From the NCBI GenBank assembly GCA_937901895.1, contig CALGTD010000164.1, positions 1 through 64,000 of the forward strand: a DNA stretch of 64,000 bases. The letters are read 5' to 3'. The notes under the pieces were generated by a model, which was given only the letters and a program-made list of their open reading frames with translations, had not been told where the DNA came from and made no database searches. Numbering within the stretch: position 1 is the first letter of the stretch; each line of letters starts with the position of its first letter. Made by a program: the position numbers and the translations under genes. The DNA is from an uncultured Spartobacteria bacterium. Its GTDB lineage: Bacteria > Verrucomicrobiota > Verrucomicrobiia > Chthoniobacterales > JAATET01. Shown piece by piece: positions 1 to 7,567 of the stretch.

Positions 1-354
1 TGGCTGGAGCCGGGAGGGGCGTTTCTCGTGGTGGTGATGACGCCGAGCCTCAGTTTCTACCGTGTGCTGTGGCCGGAGTATGAACGCCGTGCAGCCTTGG
101 GGGAACGCTGGCCGGGGCTCTTCGATCCGCGTCCAGTCCTGCCGCCGGAATGGAAGGGACGACTTCCGGAGATGGTGCATCTTTTCGACAAGCCGGTGCT
201 CGCGCGGTGCGCCACCGAGGCGGGGTTCACCATCGAGTCGATGGAGTATTTCTGCTTTCAGCATTTCCCCGACAAGCACCGCACGGACGGCCGCGAATAC
301 ATCGGACTCGTGGCTCGCAAGCCCGGCAAGTGGGTTCAGCGCCGGGGCGGGTGA
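1..354 (+). CDS. C-terminal part of a class I SAM-dependent methyltransferase (5' end outside window)
   Basis: An open frame runs from the first base of the window to a TGA at 352-354, so the gene begins upstream. The visible 117 residues open with a short 'LEPGGAFLVVVMTP' stretch. This is typical of the strand and loop after motif III in Rossmann-fold methyltransferases ('L.PGG.l.v'). A C-terminal lid-like section follows. No SAM-binding glycine motif is visible because that half is off the window. The gene is convergent with rtcB, leaving only about 38 bases between the two stops. The substrate cannot be inferred. An internal GTG at 28 exists, but the family-like residues before it argue against using it as a start. 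Confidence 0.6.
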   Translation, partial: WLEPGGAFLVVVMTPSLSFYRVLWPEYERRAALGERWPGLFDPRPVLPPEWKGRLPEMVHLFDKPVLARCATEAGFTIESMEYFCFQHFPDKHRTDGREYIGLVARKPGKWVQRRGG

Positions 355-392
355 ATGGTCCGCGCCCGTCCCGCGTGCCGGCACAATGTGGC

Positions 393-1787
393 CTAGTCCT
401 CCGCCTTCTCGCCGGAAGGGCACATTTTGACGAGCTTCGGATCGAAGCGGCCCACGATGTCCACGAGGTCGGTCTGTGCGGCCATCACGGTGTGGATGTC
501 CTTGTAAACGCCGGGCACCTCGTCGAGGCCGGCGCTCAATAGCTGCACGCCGCGCTCGGCGAGCAGTTTTTTTGTGGCACTCCAGGTGAAGCTCTGCAGC
601 GCCTTCGTGCGGCTCATCACGCGGCCGGCTCCGTGCGACGCGCTGTGCAGCGACTCGGGGCGTCCCTTGCCGCGCACGACGAAGCCGGGCGAAGCCATCG
701 AGCCGGGAATGATGCCGAGCACGCCCACGCCGGCCGGCGTCGCGCCCTTGCGGTGAACGATGACCTCGCGCTTGCGGCCGTCGATGAGGTGCGTCTCCTT
801 CCATGCGAAGTTGTGGTGGTTCTCGATGTCGAGGATCACGTCCGCGCCGAGGCTGCGCGCAATGTGCCTGTGGATGAGTGCGTGGTTCGCCGCGGCGTAG
901 CGGCCCATCAGGTTCATCGCAGCCCAGTATTCCTGGCCGTCGGCCTCGTCGAGCGAAAGCCATGCAAGGTGCTTGAGCTCCTTTGGCAGTTCGCTGTGCC
1001 GGGCCATGGCGCGGCGGCTGTATTCGCTGCAAACCTGCGCGCCCGTGCCGCGCGAACCAGAGTGGCTGAGGAGCGCGAGGTATTCGCCCGGCGGCAGGCC
1101 GAGATCATCGGAGGTGACGGTGAACACGCCGAATTCCACAAAATGGTTGCCGCTGCCGCTCGTGCCAAGCTGGCTCCACGCCTTGTCGCGCATGCGTTTC
1201 GTCACCGGCGAGACGCTCCAGTCCTCGTCCATCACGTCGTGCTGACGCCGTTGCGAAAACGTCGCGCCCACGCCGAAGCGCGTCTCGTTCTCGAGGATCT
1301 TCGCGAGACGGTCGCGCTGGCCGGCAATCATGCCCGGCTTGAGATCGTAGACCGAGAGCTTCATGCGGCACGCGATGTCCACGCCGACCGCGTAGGGGAT
1401 CACGGCATTCTCGGTCGCGAGCACGCCGCCGATCGGCAGGCCGTAGCCCACGTGCGCGTCGGGCATCAACCCACCCGCCACCGCCACGGGCAGTGCGCAG
1501 GCGTTTGCCATTTGCTTCACGGCTTCGGGTTCCAATCCCTCGCCCCACTGCCGCCACGGTGCAGGCTTCGTGCGGGGAACGAACACCGGCTGCGACAGGG
1601 CGTGTGCGAGGTCGCCGGCATTCGGATGGCCGAGCCAGACTTCCGGTTCGCGCAGGATGGCCGTCAGCTCCGCCTCCACGGCGGCGCGGTCCAGCCCCGC
1701 CGCGAAGAGCCGGCGCATGTGCGCGTTCGCGAGCTTCAGCGCGTCTCCGGGCGGGAACCCGAGTGTGATGAGGTCTTTCGTGTTCAT
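393..1787 (-). CDS. rtcB: RtcB-family RNA 3'-phosphate/2',3'-cyclic phosphate ligase
   Basis: RtcB seals RNA 2',3'-cyclic phosphate (or 3'-phosphate) ends to 5'-OH ends using GTP and Mn2+, in tRNA splicing or RNA repair. The 464-residue product carries the family signatures: 'VGVDIAC' (D137, C140, metal ligands), 'SGSGNHFVEF' (about 210-219), 'HSGSRGTG' (H242), 'NHHNFAW' (about 323-329), 'HRKGAT' (345-350) and 'SASHGAGRVMSR'. H385 in the last motif should be the residue that becomes guanylylated. The reading frame is open further upstream, but the family N-terminus and the upstream stop place the start at the ATG ending at 1787. That is two bases after the stop of the nucleotidyltransferase gene, so the two are surely co-transcribed. 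The 'VGVDIACRM' variant replaces the more usual 'GYDINCGVR'. Confidence 0.93.
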   Translation of the reverse strand: MNTKDLITLGFPPGDALKLANAHMRRLFAAGLDRAAVEAELTAILREPEVWLGHPNAGDLAHALSQPVFVPRTKPAPWRQWGEGLEPEAVKQMANACALPVAVAGGLMPDAHVGYGLPIGGVLATENAVIPYAVGVDIACRMKLSVYDLKPGMIAGQRDRLAKILENETRFGVGATFSQRRQHDVMDEDWSVSPVTKRMRDKAWSQLGTSGSGNHFVEFGVFTVTSDDLGLPPGEYLALLSHSGSRGTGAQVCSEYSRRAMARHSELPKELKHLAWLSLDEADGQEYWAAMNLMGRYAAANHALIHRHIARSLGADVILDIENHHNFAWKETHLIDGRKREVIVHRKGATPAGVGVLGIIPGSMASPGFVVRGKGRPESLHSASHGAGRVMSRTKALQSFTWSATKKLLAERGVQLLSAGLDEVPGVYKDIHTVMAAQTDLVDIVGRFDPKLVKMCPSGEKAED

Positions 1788-1789
1788 GT

Positions 1790-2563
1790 TCAGGCGGCCT
1801 CCGCGAAGCAGAACTCGCGGAAGAATTGATTCAGCTTGTCTTCGTCGGCCGCGGGTTCCGCGACCGGTGCGATTTTCTCCAGGCGGGCAAGCTCGCTCTC
1901 GATGAACGCATGGATCGGCGGGATCCGTTGCCCCTCGGCCAGCTCCTCGCCGGCCCGCTTGCGCGCGACGAGCGCCCCGATGTGAAAGCGCAGATTCACG
2001 TCGGTGACGAGCCGGTCCGCGAGCGTGGCAAACGGCATCGGCACCGGGCCCAGCCCGCGCTCGATCCATTGTGCGGCAAGGAGCGACCGCAGCACGTAGA
2101 GGTATTTTTTCAGCTGCACCCGTTCGCTCCGAAGATGGGCGCGATGGTTGCTCTGCGCCATGCGCAGGTAATGCCGAAAGCTTCGCCCCGGGACATAAAA
2201 CTCGTTTGCCAGCAGGCCGAAGAGCAGCGCAAACGCCGGTTCGGCCCGGTAGACGATCGGCGACTTGATCCACTCGTGCAGCGACGGGTTCGAGTTGCGC
2301 AGGAAGCGCAGCGCCTTGCGCACGTCCCATCCCGAGAGGTCGAGTCCATCCGCGATCGGCACTTCGATCACGTCGCGCTGTTCGTTCACGGCGAGATACC
2401 ACTCGCGCGGATGCGCGTAGATGAAGCGCACGTCGTAGTCGCTGTCGCGCGAGGCAAATCCCCATGCGCGGCCGCCCGACTCGACGGCAAGGAGCACGCG
2501 CACGCCGTGCTCACGCTCGATGCGCACGAGCCCGGCAAGGATTTGGTCATTGGTGGTGTTCAT
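1790..2563 (-). CDS. RlaP-type predicted nucleotidyltransferase (COG3541 family), RtcB-associated
   Basis: The 257-residue protein has the nucleotidyltransferase beta-fold signature near the N-terminus: 'ESGGRAWGFASRDSDYDVRF', with the paired acidic residues of 'DSDYD' as metal ligands at about 40-44. Helical regions with 'RNSNPSLHEWI' follow, as in the COG3541/PF10127 family. This family is known to be linked to RtcB and other RNA ligases in RNA-repair islands (RlaP, 'RNA ligase-associated polymerase'). It probably modifies or completes RNA ends before ligation, which is an inference from the family. The gene lies two bases upstream of rtcB on the same strand. No purine-rich ribosome site precedes the ATG ('ccaaaaaccATG'), and a terminator-like hairpin lies only 30 bases upstream. 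Confidence 0.8.
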   Translation of the reverse strand: MNTTNDQILAGLVRIEREHGVRVLLAVESGGRAWGFASRDSDYDVRFIYAHPREWYLAVNEQRDVIEVPIADGLDLSGWDVRKALRFLRNSNPSLHEWIKSPIVYRAEPAFALLFGLLANEFYVPGRSFRHYLRMAQSNHRAHLRSERVQLKKYLYVLRSLLAAQWIERGLGPVPMPFATLADRLVTDVNLRFHIGALVARKRAGEELAEGQRIPPIHAFIESELARLEKIAPVAEPAADEDKLNQFFREFCFAEAA

Positions 2564-2592
2564 GGTTTTTGGGTGTGTGGGTGAAAAACGAA

Positions 2593-2626
2593 AAGCCCTG
2601 CCTGATTCGTGGACCAGGCAGGGCTT
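2593..2626 (-). terminator. Rho-independent terminator hairpin just upstream of the RNA-repair operon
   Basis: A perfect 12-bp stem (2593-2604 paired with 2615-2626) with a 10-base loop is followed on the minus strand by a T-rich tail (TTTTCGTTTTT). It ends about 30 bases before the RlaP start codon. It fits the end of a minus-strand unit whose coding remnant stops at 2652. It also leaves almost no room for a separate promoter for the RNA-repair operon, so attenuation or an overlapping, near-leaderless promoter is possible. Confidence 0.8.
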
Positions 2627-2651
2627 CGGGAAAACGGTATGGTTCTTCGAA

Positions 2652-2815
2652 CTAGATGCCTGGTATGCCTTCGGGGCCGCGGAATCGGACGAAATTGACG
2701 CAATCCATGCCCCACGCGGCGACCGTGCCGGTCGTCGGCTTGAGCGAAATGAACTGGACGGAGTGCGTCATGGAAGTGCGGCAGTGATATCCGGTGTAGA
2801 GGACTTCGTCAATCG
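2652..2815 (-). pseudogene. Possible 3' remnant of an unidentified gene
   Basis: On the minus strand a frame ending in TAG at 2652-2654 keeps strongly GC-biased third positions for about 50 codons. It reads like protein ('DEVLYTGYHCRTSMTHSVQF' ... 'FRGPEGIPGI'). No credible start codon precedes it, and upstream of about 2815 the codon bias fades before the MFS gene begins. The strong terminator at 2593-2626 lies 26 bases after the stop, as expected for a true gene end. I do not recognise the family. The rest of the 2627-2921 interval shows nothing else. Confidence 0.3.
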
Positions 2816-2921
2816 CGCAACGATCAGCCCATGAACAAGAGGGCAGGTAGCAGCGTCGAGCCGGAATCCGGTCCCTTCGCCTGCGGTGTTTTGTGGGTTC
2901 AGTGGATTCCGGGAATGCGAT

Positions 2922-4274
2922 TCAGCGAAGTGGACGTCCCCAGTGACTCTCGATTTCCTCGAGTGTGCGGTTCCGGGTCTCGGGCATGATCTTCCAGGCA
3001 AAGAGGAATTGCAGGACCATCATCGCCGCGAAGAGGACGAACACGCCGCCGCCCCACGCTTCCGCCAGCGCGGGGAAGCTCCAGCCGACGAGGGCGGCGA
3101 GCGTCCAATGAATCACGGTCGCGAGCGACTGGCCCCTGGCGCGCACGGCGTTTGGAAAGATCTCGGAAATGAACACCCAGAGCACGGCGCCCTGGCCCAG
3201 TGCATGGGAGGCCTGGAAGGCGATGAGGCCGAGCAGAACGAGCGCCGGTGAGGCGGGGTGGGCGGTCGCGGCGTGCCAGTGGAGCGCGCCGGCGACGAAT
3301 GCGAGGCTTGCGACGTAGCCGACGGAACCCCAAAGGACGAGCTTTCGCCGGCCGACGCGATCAATGAGGCGCATCGCGACGAGAGTCAGGATGATGTTCG
3401 TAACTCCCAGCGCGACGCTTTGAAGGAGCGCGAAATGCCGCTCGGCGCCGGCCATGCCGAAGATGCGCGGCGCGTAGGTCAGCGCGGTGATGCCCGAGAG
3501 TTGATTGAAACACGCGAGGGTGACGGCGAGCAGGATCGGCTGGAGAAAGCGGCGCTGGAACAGCCGCTCTGCGGGTGACGACGGTGAGCGGCCGATGTCG
3601 TCGATTTCGCTCCGGGGATTTTCGATGCCGAGGCGCTCGAGCGTTCCGGCTGCCGCGTCGAGCCGACCGTGCCTTGCCAGCCAGCGCGGGCTTTCCGGAA
3701 GACGGAACAGGAGGCTAAGAAATACCGCTGCGGGGACCGCCACAATGCCAAGCATCCATCGCCAGGCCGTCGTCTCGGGAAAGACGTGCACAAGCAACCA
3801 GCCGGAGGCGAAACCCAGAAAAATGCCGAGCACGATGTGAAGCTGGTTGAAGGAGACCAGCCGGCCGCGATGCTCCGCGGGCGAAATTTCGGCGATATAC
3901 ATCGGCACGACGACGGATGCCCCGCCAACGGCCATGCCGACGAGAAAGCGCGCCGCAAGCAGCGTGTGCCAGTCGGAGGCGAGCGCCGCGCCGAGCGAGC
4001 CGAGGAGGAAGACCACTGCGAGCAGAAGGAGAGTCGGTTTGCGACCGAGGCGGTCAGCGGGCCATTCGATGAACAGCGACCCAGGGATGGTGCCCAGCAG
4101 CGCCGCGGCGACGGTGAGGCCGAGGTTCAGAGCACTCAGGGAGAAATGCCGCTGGATGGGGCCTTCCGCGCCTGCGATGACGGACATCGAGAGGCCGAAG
4201 AGCAATCCGCCGAGTGCCGCGATGAGTGTCGCCTGCAGCACATTTCGAGGGACGCGAGGAGCGGCGCTGGGCAT
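2922..4274 (-). CDS. Sugar porter (SP) family MFS transporter
   Basis: This 450-residue inner-membrane protein has twelve predicted hydrophobic segments and the diagnostic MFS sugar-porter motifs. These include 'DRLGRKPTLL' between TM2 and TM3, 'SPAEHRGRLVSFNQL' after TM4, 'PESPRWLARHGR' at the end of TM6, 'DRVGRRKLVLWG' between TM8 and TM9, and 'PETRNRTLEEIE' at the C-terminus. Family members import hexoses or pentoses by proton symport (XylE, GalP). The gene diverges from the GH2 beta-mannosidase, so mannose or another released monosaccharide is a reasonable substrate guess. A 16-bp perfect dyad (4287-4302) lies 13 bases upstream of its start codon. Confidence 0.88.
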   Translation of the reverse strand: MPSAAPRVPRNVLQATLIAALGGLLFGLSMSVIAGAEGPIQRHFSLSALNLGLTVAAALLGTIPGSLFIEWPADRLGRKPTLLLLAVVFLLGSLGAALASDWHTLLAARFLVGMAVGGASVVVPMYIAEISPAEHRGRLVSFNQLHIVLGIFLGFASGWLLVHVFPETTAWRWMLGIVAVPAAVFLSLLFRLPESPRWLARHGRLDAAAGTLERLGIENPRSEIDDIGRSPSSPAERLFQRRFLQPILLAVTLACFNQLSGITALTYAPRIFGMAGAERHFALLQSVALGVTNIILTLVAMRLIDRVGRRKLVLWGSVGYVASLAFVAGALHWHAATAHPASPALVLLGLIAFQASHALGQGAVLWVFISEIFPNAVRARGQSLATVIHWTLAALVGWSFPALAEAWGGGVFVLFAAMMVLQFLFAWKIMPETRNRTLEEIESHWGRPLR

Positions 4275-4286
4275 TGCAGGGAATTA

Positions 4287-4302
4287 CGAACGCGCACGTT
4301 CG
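4287..4302. promoter_or_regulatory. Dyad CGAACG-N4-CGTTCG in front of the MFS transporter gene
   Basis: A perfect 6+6-bp inverted repeat (CGAACG, CGCA, CGTTCG) begins 13 bases upstream of the transporter's ATG. This is where a repressor would block transcription start or ribosome loading. Size and position suit a LacI- or GntR-type operator. No second copy was noticed in the window. Confidence 0.35.
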
Positions 4303-4400
4303 GTGCGGTGCGCTGAATTACGCACGATCCTTCGCGGAAGTCGAGGCGGCAACCGGGCACCGTTCGCAGCTCGCGGAGGAGACAGGAGGTGATTAGATGC

Positions 4401-4573
4401 TATGACAACCTTGCGGGTTAATTCGTGCCCTTCGGTGGGGGAAGCGGCGAGATTGGTCCGGATCCTTGATGTTTTCTACAGGGGGCCGTCGCGCGGGCGG
4501 AGCCAGGTATTCTGTGTGTGTTTACAACCTGTGATCCGGCTCATGTCAGTTGTTGCAGGTGGAATTGACAGGT
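4401..4573 (+). promoter_or_regulatory. Leader region of the GH2 gene with motifs shared with the GH92/regulator region
   Basis: The 326-base gap between the transporter and GH2 starts contains TATGACAAC (4401-4409) and TGACAGGT (4566-4573). TATGACAAC recurs at 14585-14593, and the reverse complement of TGACAGGT occurs at 14629-14636, both in the gap between the GH92 gene and the GntR/LacI-type regulator. A TGTCA (4544-4548)/TGACA (4566-4570) pair forms a loose inverted repeat. Shared control of both mannosidases is suggested, but each motif is short enough to recur by chance. An AAAAGGGGAG ribosome-site-like stretch lies at 4575-4584. Confidence 0.25.
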
Positions 4574-4600
4574 TAAAAGGGGAGACGCTTGGGTGATGAC

Positions 4601-7561
4601 ATGATTTCTCTCCCCGCACCCACCGTGCGCGGTCTGCGCGCTTTTCTGACTATTTGTCTCGCTACGATTGCATCGCTTCGCGCCGCCACCGCGGAGCCGA
4701 CGCGATTGTCTCTCGATGGAAAATGGGAGGTTCGGCAGCAGGGAACCGAGGACGTGATTCCGGCGCTGGTGCCGGGGAACGTCCATACCGATCTTCTCGC
4801 CGCCGGGAAGATTCCTGATCCGTTCTTCGGCGACAACGAGTCGAAGCTCCAGTGGATTGGCAAGGCGACGTGGGTTTACTCGCGGGAATTCGATGTGCCG
4901 AAGGAATTGCTCGAGCGGCAGAACGTCGTGCTGCGCTGCGAAGGGCTCGACACGCTGGCGACGGTGAAGGTGAACGGCACGGAGATCGCGAATACGGACA
5001 ACATGTTTCGCGTCTGGGAATTTGACGTCCGCGATTTGCTGAAGCCGGGAAAGAACTCGATCGAGATTTCGTTTGCTCCGGCGCGGGAGTTCATCGAGGC
5101 GAATTACGAAGATCCGGCGTTCCCGGGGCTTGGCGCGCACAAGACGTCGAACCTGCGCAAGGAAGCCTGTGACTTCGGCTGGGACTGGGGTCCGGACCTG
5201 CTTACGTGCGGCATCTGGCGTCCGATCAGTCTGGTCGCATGGGATCACGCGCGACTGGACGGCGTGTTGATCCAGCAGAGTCTCACGGATCCGAAGACGG
5301 CGTATCTCGATCTCGATATCGCGGTGGATACCGATGGTTCGATTCCGCTGACAGCGGAGGCGACGGTGACGGACGAGGGGGGCGAGGTCGGCAAGGCGTC
5401 GGTCCCGCTGCGGCAAAAGGATGGAGTCGGCCGTGCGACGGTCGCGATTCCGGATCCGAAGCGCTGGTGGCCGGCGGGAATGGGCGACCAGCATCTCTAC
5501 ACCGTGAGCGTTGTCATCAAGGACGACAGCGGCGCGGTGATTGATCAGACGAAAAAACGCATCGGCCTGCGGGAGATCGGCTGGCTGGCAAAGACGGACG
5601 ACCGTCCGCTCGGTCTCTCAATCAACGGACGGCCGTTCTTCGCGAAAGGCGCGAACTGGATTCCCCCGGACACGTTCACGTCGCGCATCACCCCGGAAAG
5701 GCTCCGCCGATACATGGAGGATGCGGTTGCCGCGAACATGAACATGATGCGGTTCTGGGGCGGCGGTTATTACGAGGAGGACGAGCTGTTCGACATCTGC
5801 GACGAGCTGGGAATCCTCGTGTGGATGGATTTCAAGTTCGCGTGCGCGGCGTATCCGTCGTGGGATCCCGCGTTCTGCGCGAACGTGAAGGCGGAACTCG
5901 AGGACAACATCGAGCGCCTGCGGCATCACCCGTCGATCGCGGTGTGGTGCGGAAACAACGAGGTGCGGCTGCACTATTTCACCGCGGATCGCGGCGAGGT
6001 CGGCAAGATGAGCTATGCGGACTACGACCGTTTCTTTGCGGATCTGATCGGTGGCACGTTGCGCCAGCTCGCGCCGCAGGCGGTTTACACGCCGGGAAGT
6101 CCTGAGGCGGGAGACGATCACTTCTGGGGCGTGTGGCACGGGAATCAGCCGTTCGAAGCGTATGAGGAGCTGCACGGAATGCTCACGGAATACGGCTTCC
6201 AGTCGTTCCCGCATCCGCGCACGGTCGACAGTTTCACGACGGAGGCCGACCGCGAATCGCTTGAGACGCCGGTGATGATGGCGCACCAGAAGGCGGGCGA
6301 TCAGGGGAACGCGAAGATCGCCGGAATGATCGAGCGGTATTTCCGCGCGCCGAAGGATTTCGAATCCACGATGTGGCTGAGCCAGATCACGCAGGCATTT
6401 GGAATCACCAAGGGAATCGATCACTGGCGCCGCGACTGGCCGAACTCGACGGGAAGTCTCGTGTGGCAGTTCAATGACACCTGGCCTGGACCGACATGGT
6501 CGATGGTCGATTACTTCGGCCGCTGGAAGGCGCTGATGTATCGGATCCGGCACGCCTATTCGCCCATCCGGATTTCCGGCGTGCCCGGAAAGGACGGCGG
6601 CGTGGATGTCTTCATTGCCAGCGATGTCGTCGGAGAGCGCGAGGTGGATTTCGAGTGGATGCTGACCGACCTGTCCGGGAAGAAGCTGGAATCGGGCGCC
6701 GGAAAAGCTGCTGTGCCCGCCGGCACCGCGAGCTCAAAGGTCGCCAAACTGAAACTCGGCGACGCCATCGACAAGGCAGGGAAGGACAACGTGCTGCTCT
6801 GGCTGTCCGCGTCGGAGAATGGCGAGACGGTTTCGCGGAACGTGGTTCTTTTCGACAAGCCGAAGAATCTCACACTGCCCGATCCGGAGATTCAGACGAC
6901 AATCAACCCGACGGACGATGGTGTGTTTGCCGTCACGCTCGAGGCCAAGCGCCCTGCGCTGTGGGTGTGGCTCGACGTCACAGGCGTGGATGCGAAGTAT
7001 TCGGACAACTTTGTCGACCTGCGGCCGGGAGTTCCGGTCACGATCGAGGTCACGCCGGCGGAGCCGATTTCCGAAGCGGAGTTTCGCGAGAAGCTCGCGG
7101 TGCGCAGCCTGCGCGATACCTACGATCCTTCGCAACCCGTGCGGAATCTCGTTGTCGAGAAGGATGGCGTGCTGCGGGCGATGGCTGCGGATGCCGATAT
7201 CGAGGGTTTCAGCGCGGGAGTCGACACTCAGGATCCTCCGAGCATCGGAAGTTGGGAGGATGCCCGCGACTCGGTGACCTGGAAGATGAAGATCGACAAG
7301 CCCGGAACGTATTCAGTGACGGTGGAGTCCGCGATTCCAGCCTCCGACGCCGGCAGCACGTATGAGGTCACGCTGGGGGATCAGCGAGTGGAAGCAGTCG
7401 TTCCCGCGACGGAGCGCTGGGAAGACTTCGTTTCCACGAAGATCGGAACGTTCACCGTTCGGGAGCCGGGCACCTACCCGCTCACGGTGAAAGCCGTTTC
7501 CAAGAAGCACCGCTTCGTGATGAACCTTCGCTCCGTCACGCTGGAGCGGGAGACGCCGTAA
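4601..7561 (+). CDS. Glycoside hydrolase family 2 beta-mannosidase, secreted
   Basis: This 986-residue exo-acting beta-mannosidase would release terminal beta-linked mannose from oligosaccharides. A signal peptide is visible (hydrophobic 'FLTICLATIASL', likely cut after 'RAATA'). It is followed by the GH2 sugar-binding jelly-roll domain, an immunoglobulin-like domain and the TIM barrel. The catalytic residues are in 'WCGNNE' (acid/base E454) and 'LTEYGFQS' (nucleophile E530). The C-terminal 200 residues form an extra beta-rich region that ends in a carbohydrate-binding-like segment. The ATG at 4601 gives a clean signal peptide. A TTG four codons upstream (4589) sits closer to the AAAAGGGGAG ribosome site and is the alternative start. 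The gene is divergent from the sugar transporter. Confidence 0.9.
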   Translation: MISLPAPTVRGLRAFLTICLATIASLRAATAEPTRLSLDGKWEVRQQGTEDVIPALVPGNVHTDLLAAGKIPDPFFGDNESKLQWIGKATWVYSREFDVPKELLERQNVVLRCEGLDTLATVKVNGTEIANTDNMFRVWEFDVRDLLKPGKNSIEISFAPAREFIEANYEDPAFPGLGAHKTSNLRKEACDFGWDWGPDLLTCGIWRPISLVAWDHARLDGVLIQQSLTDPKTAYLDLDIAVDTDGSIPLTAEATVTDEGGEVGKASVPLRQKDGVGRATVAIPDPKRWWPAGMGDQHLYTVSVVIKDDSGAVIDQTKKRIGLREIGWLAKTDDRPLGLSINGRPFFAKGANWIPPDTFTSRITPERLRRYMEDAVAANMNMMRFWGGGYYEEDELFDICDELGILVWMDFKFACAAYPSWDPAFCANVKAELEDNIERLRHHPSIAVWCGNNEVRLHYFTADRGEVGKMSYADYDRFFADLIGGTLRQLAPQAVYTPGSPEAGDDHFWGVWHGNQPFEAYEELHGMLTEYGFQSFPHPRTVDSFTTEADRESLETPVMMAHQKAGDQGNAKIAGMIERYFRAPKDFESTMWLSQITQAFGITKGIDHWRRDWPNSTGSLVWQFNDTWPGPTWSMVDYFGRWKALMYRIRHAYSPIRISGVPGKDGGVDVFIASDVVGEREVDFEWMLTDLSGKKLESGAGKAAVPAGTASSKVAKLKLGDAIDKAGKDNVLLWLSASENGETVSRNVVLFDKPKNLTLPDPEIQTTINPTDDGVFAVTLEAKRPALWVWLDVTGVDAKYSDNFVDLRPGVPVTIEVTPAEPISEAEFREKLAVRSLRDTYDPSQPVRNLVVEKDGVLRAMAADADIEGFSAGVDTQDPPSIGSWEDARDSVTWKMKIDKPGTYSVTVESAIPASDAGSTYEVTLGDQRVEAVVPATERWEDFVSTKIGTFTVREPGTYPLTVKAVSKKHRFVMNLRSVTLERETP

Positions 7562-7567
7562 CGACGA

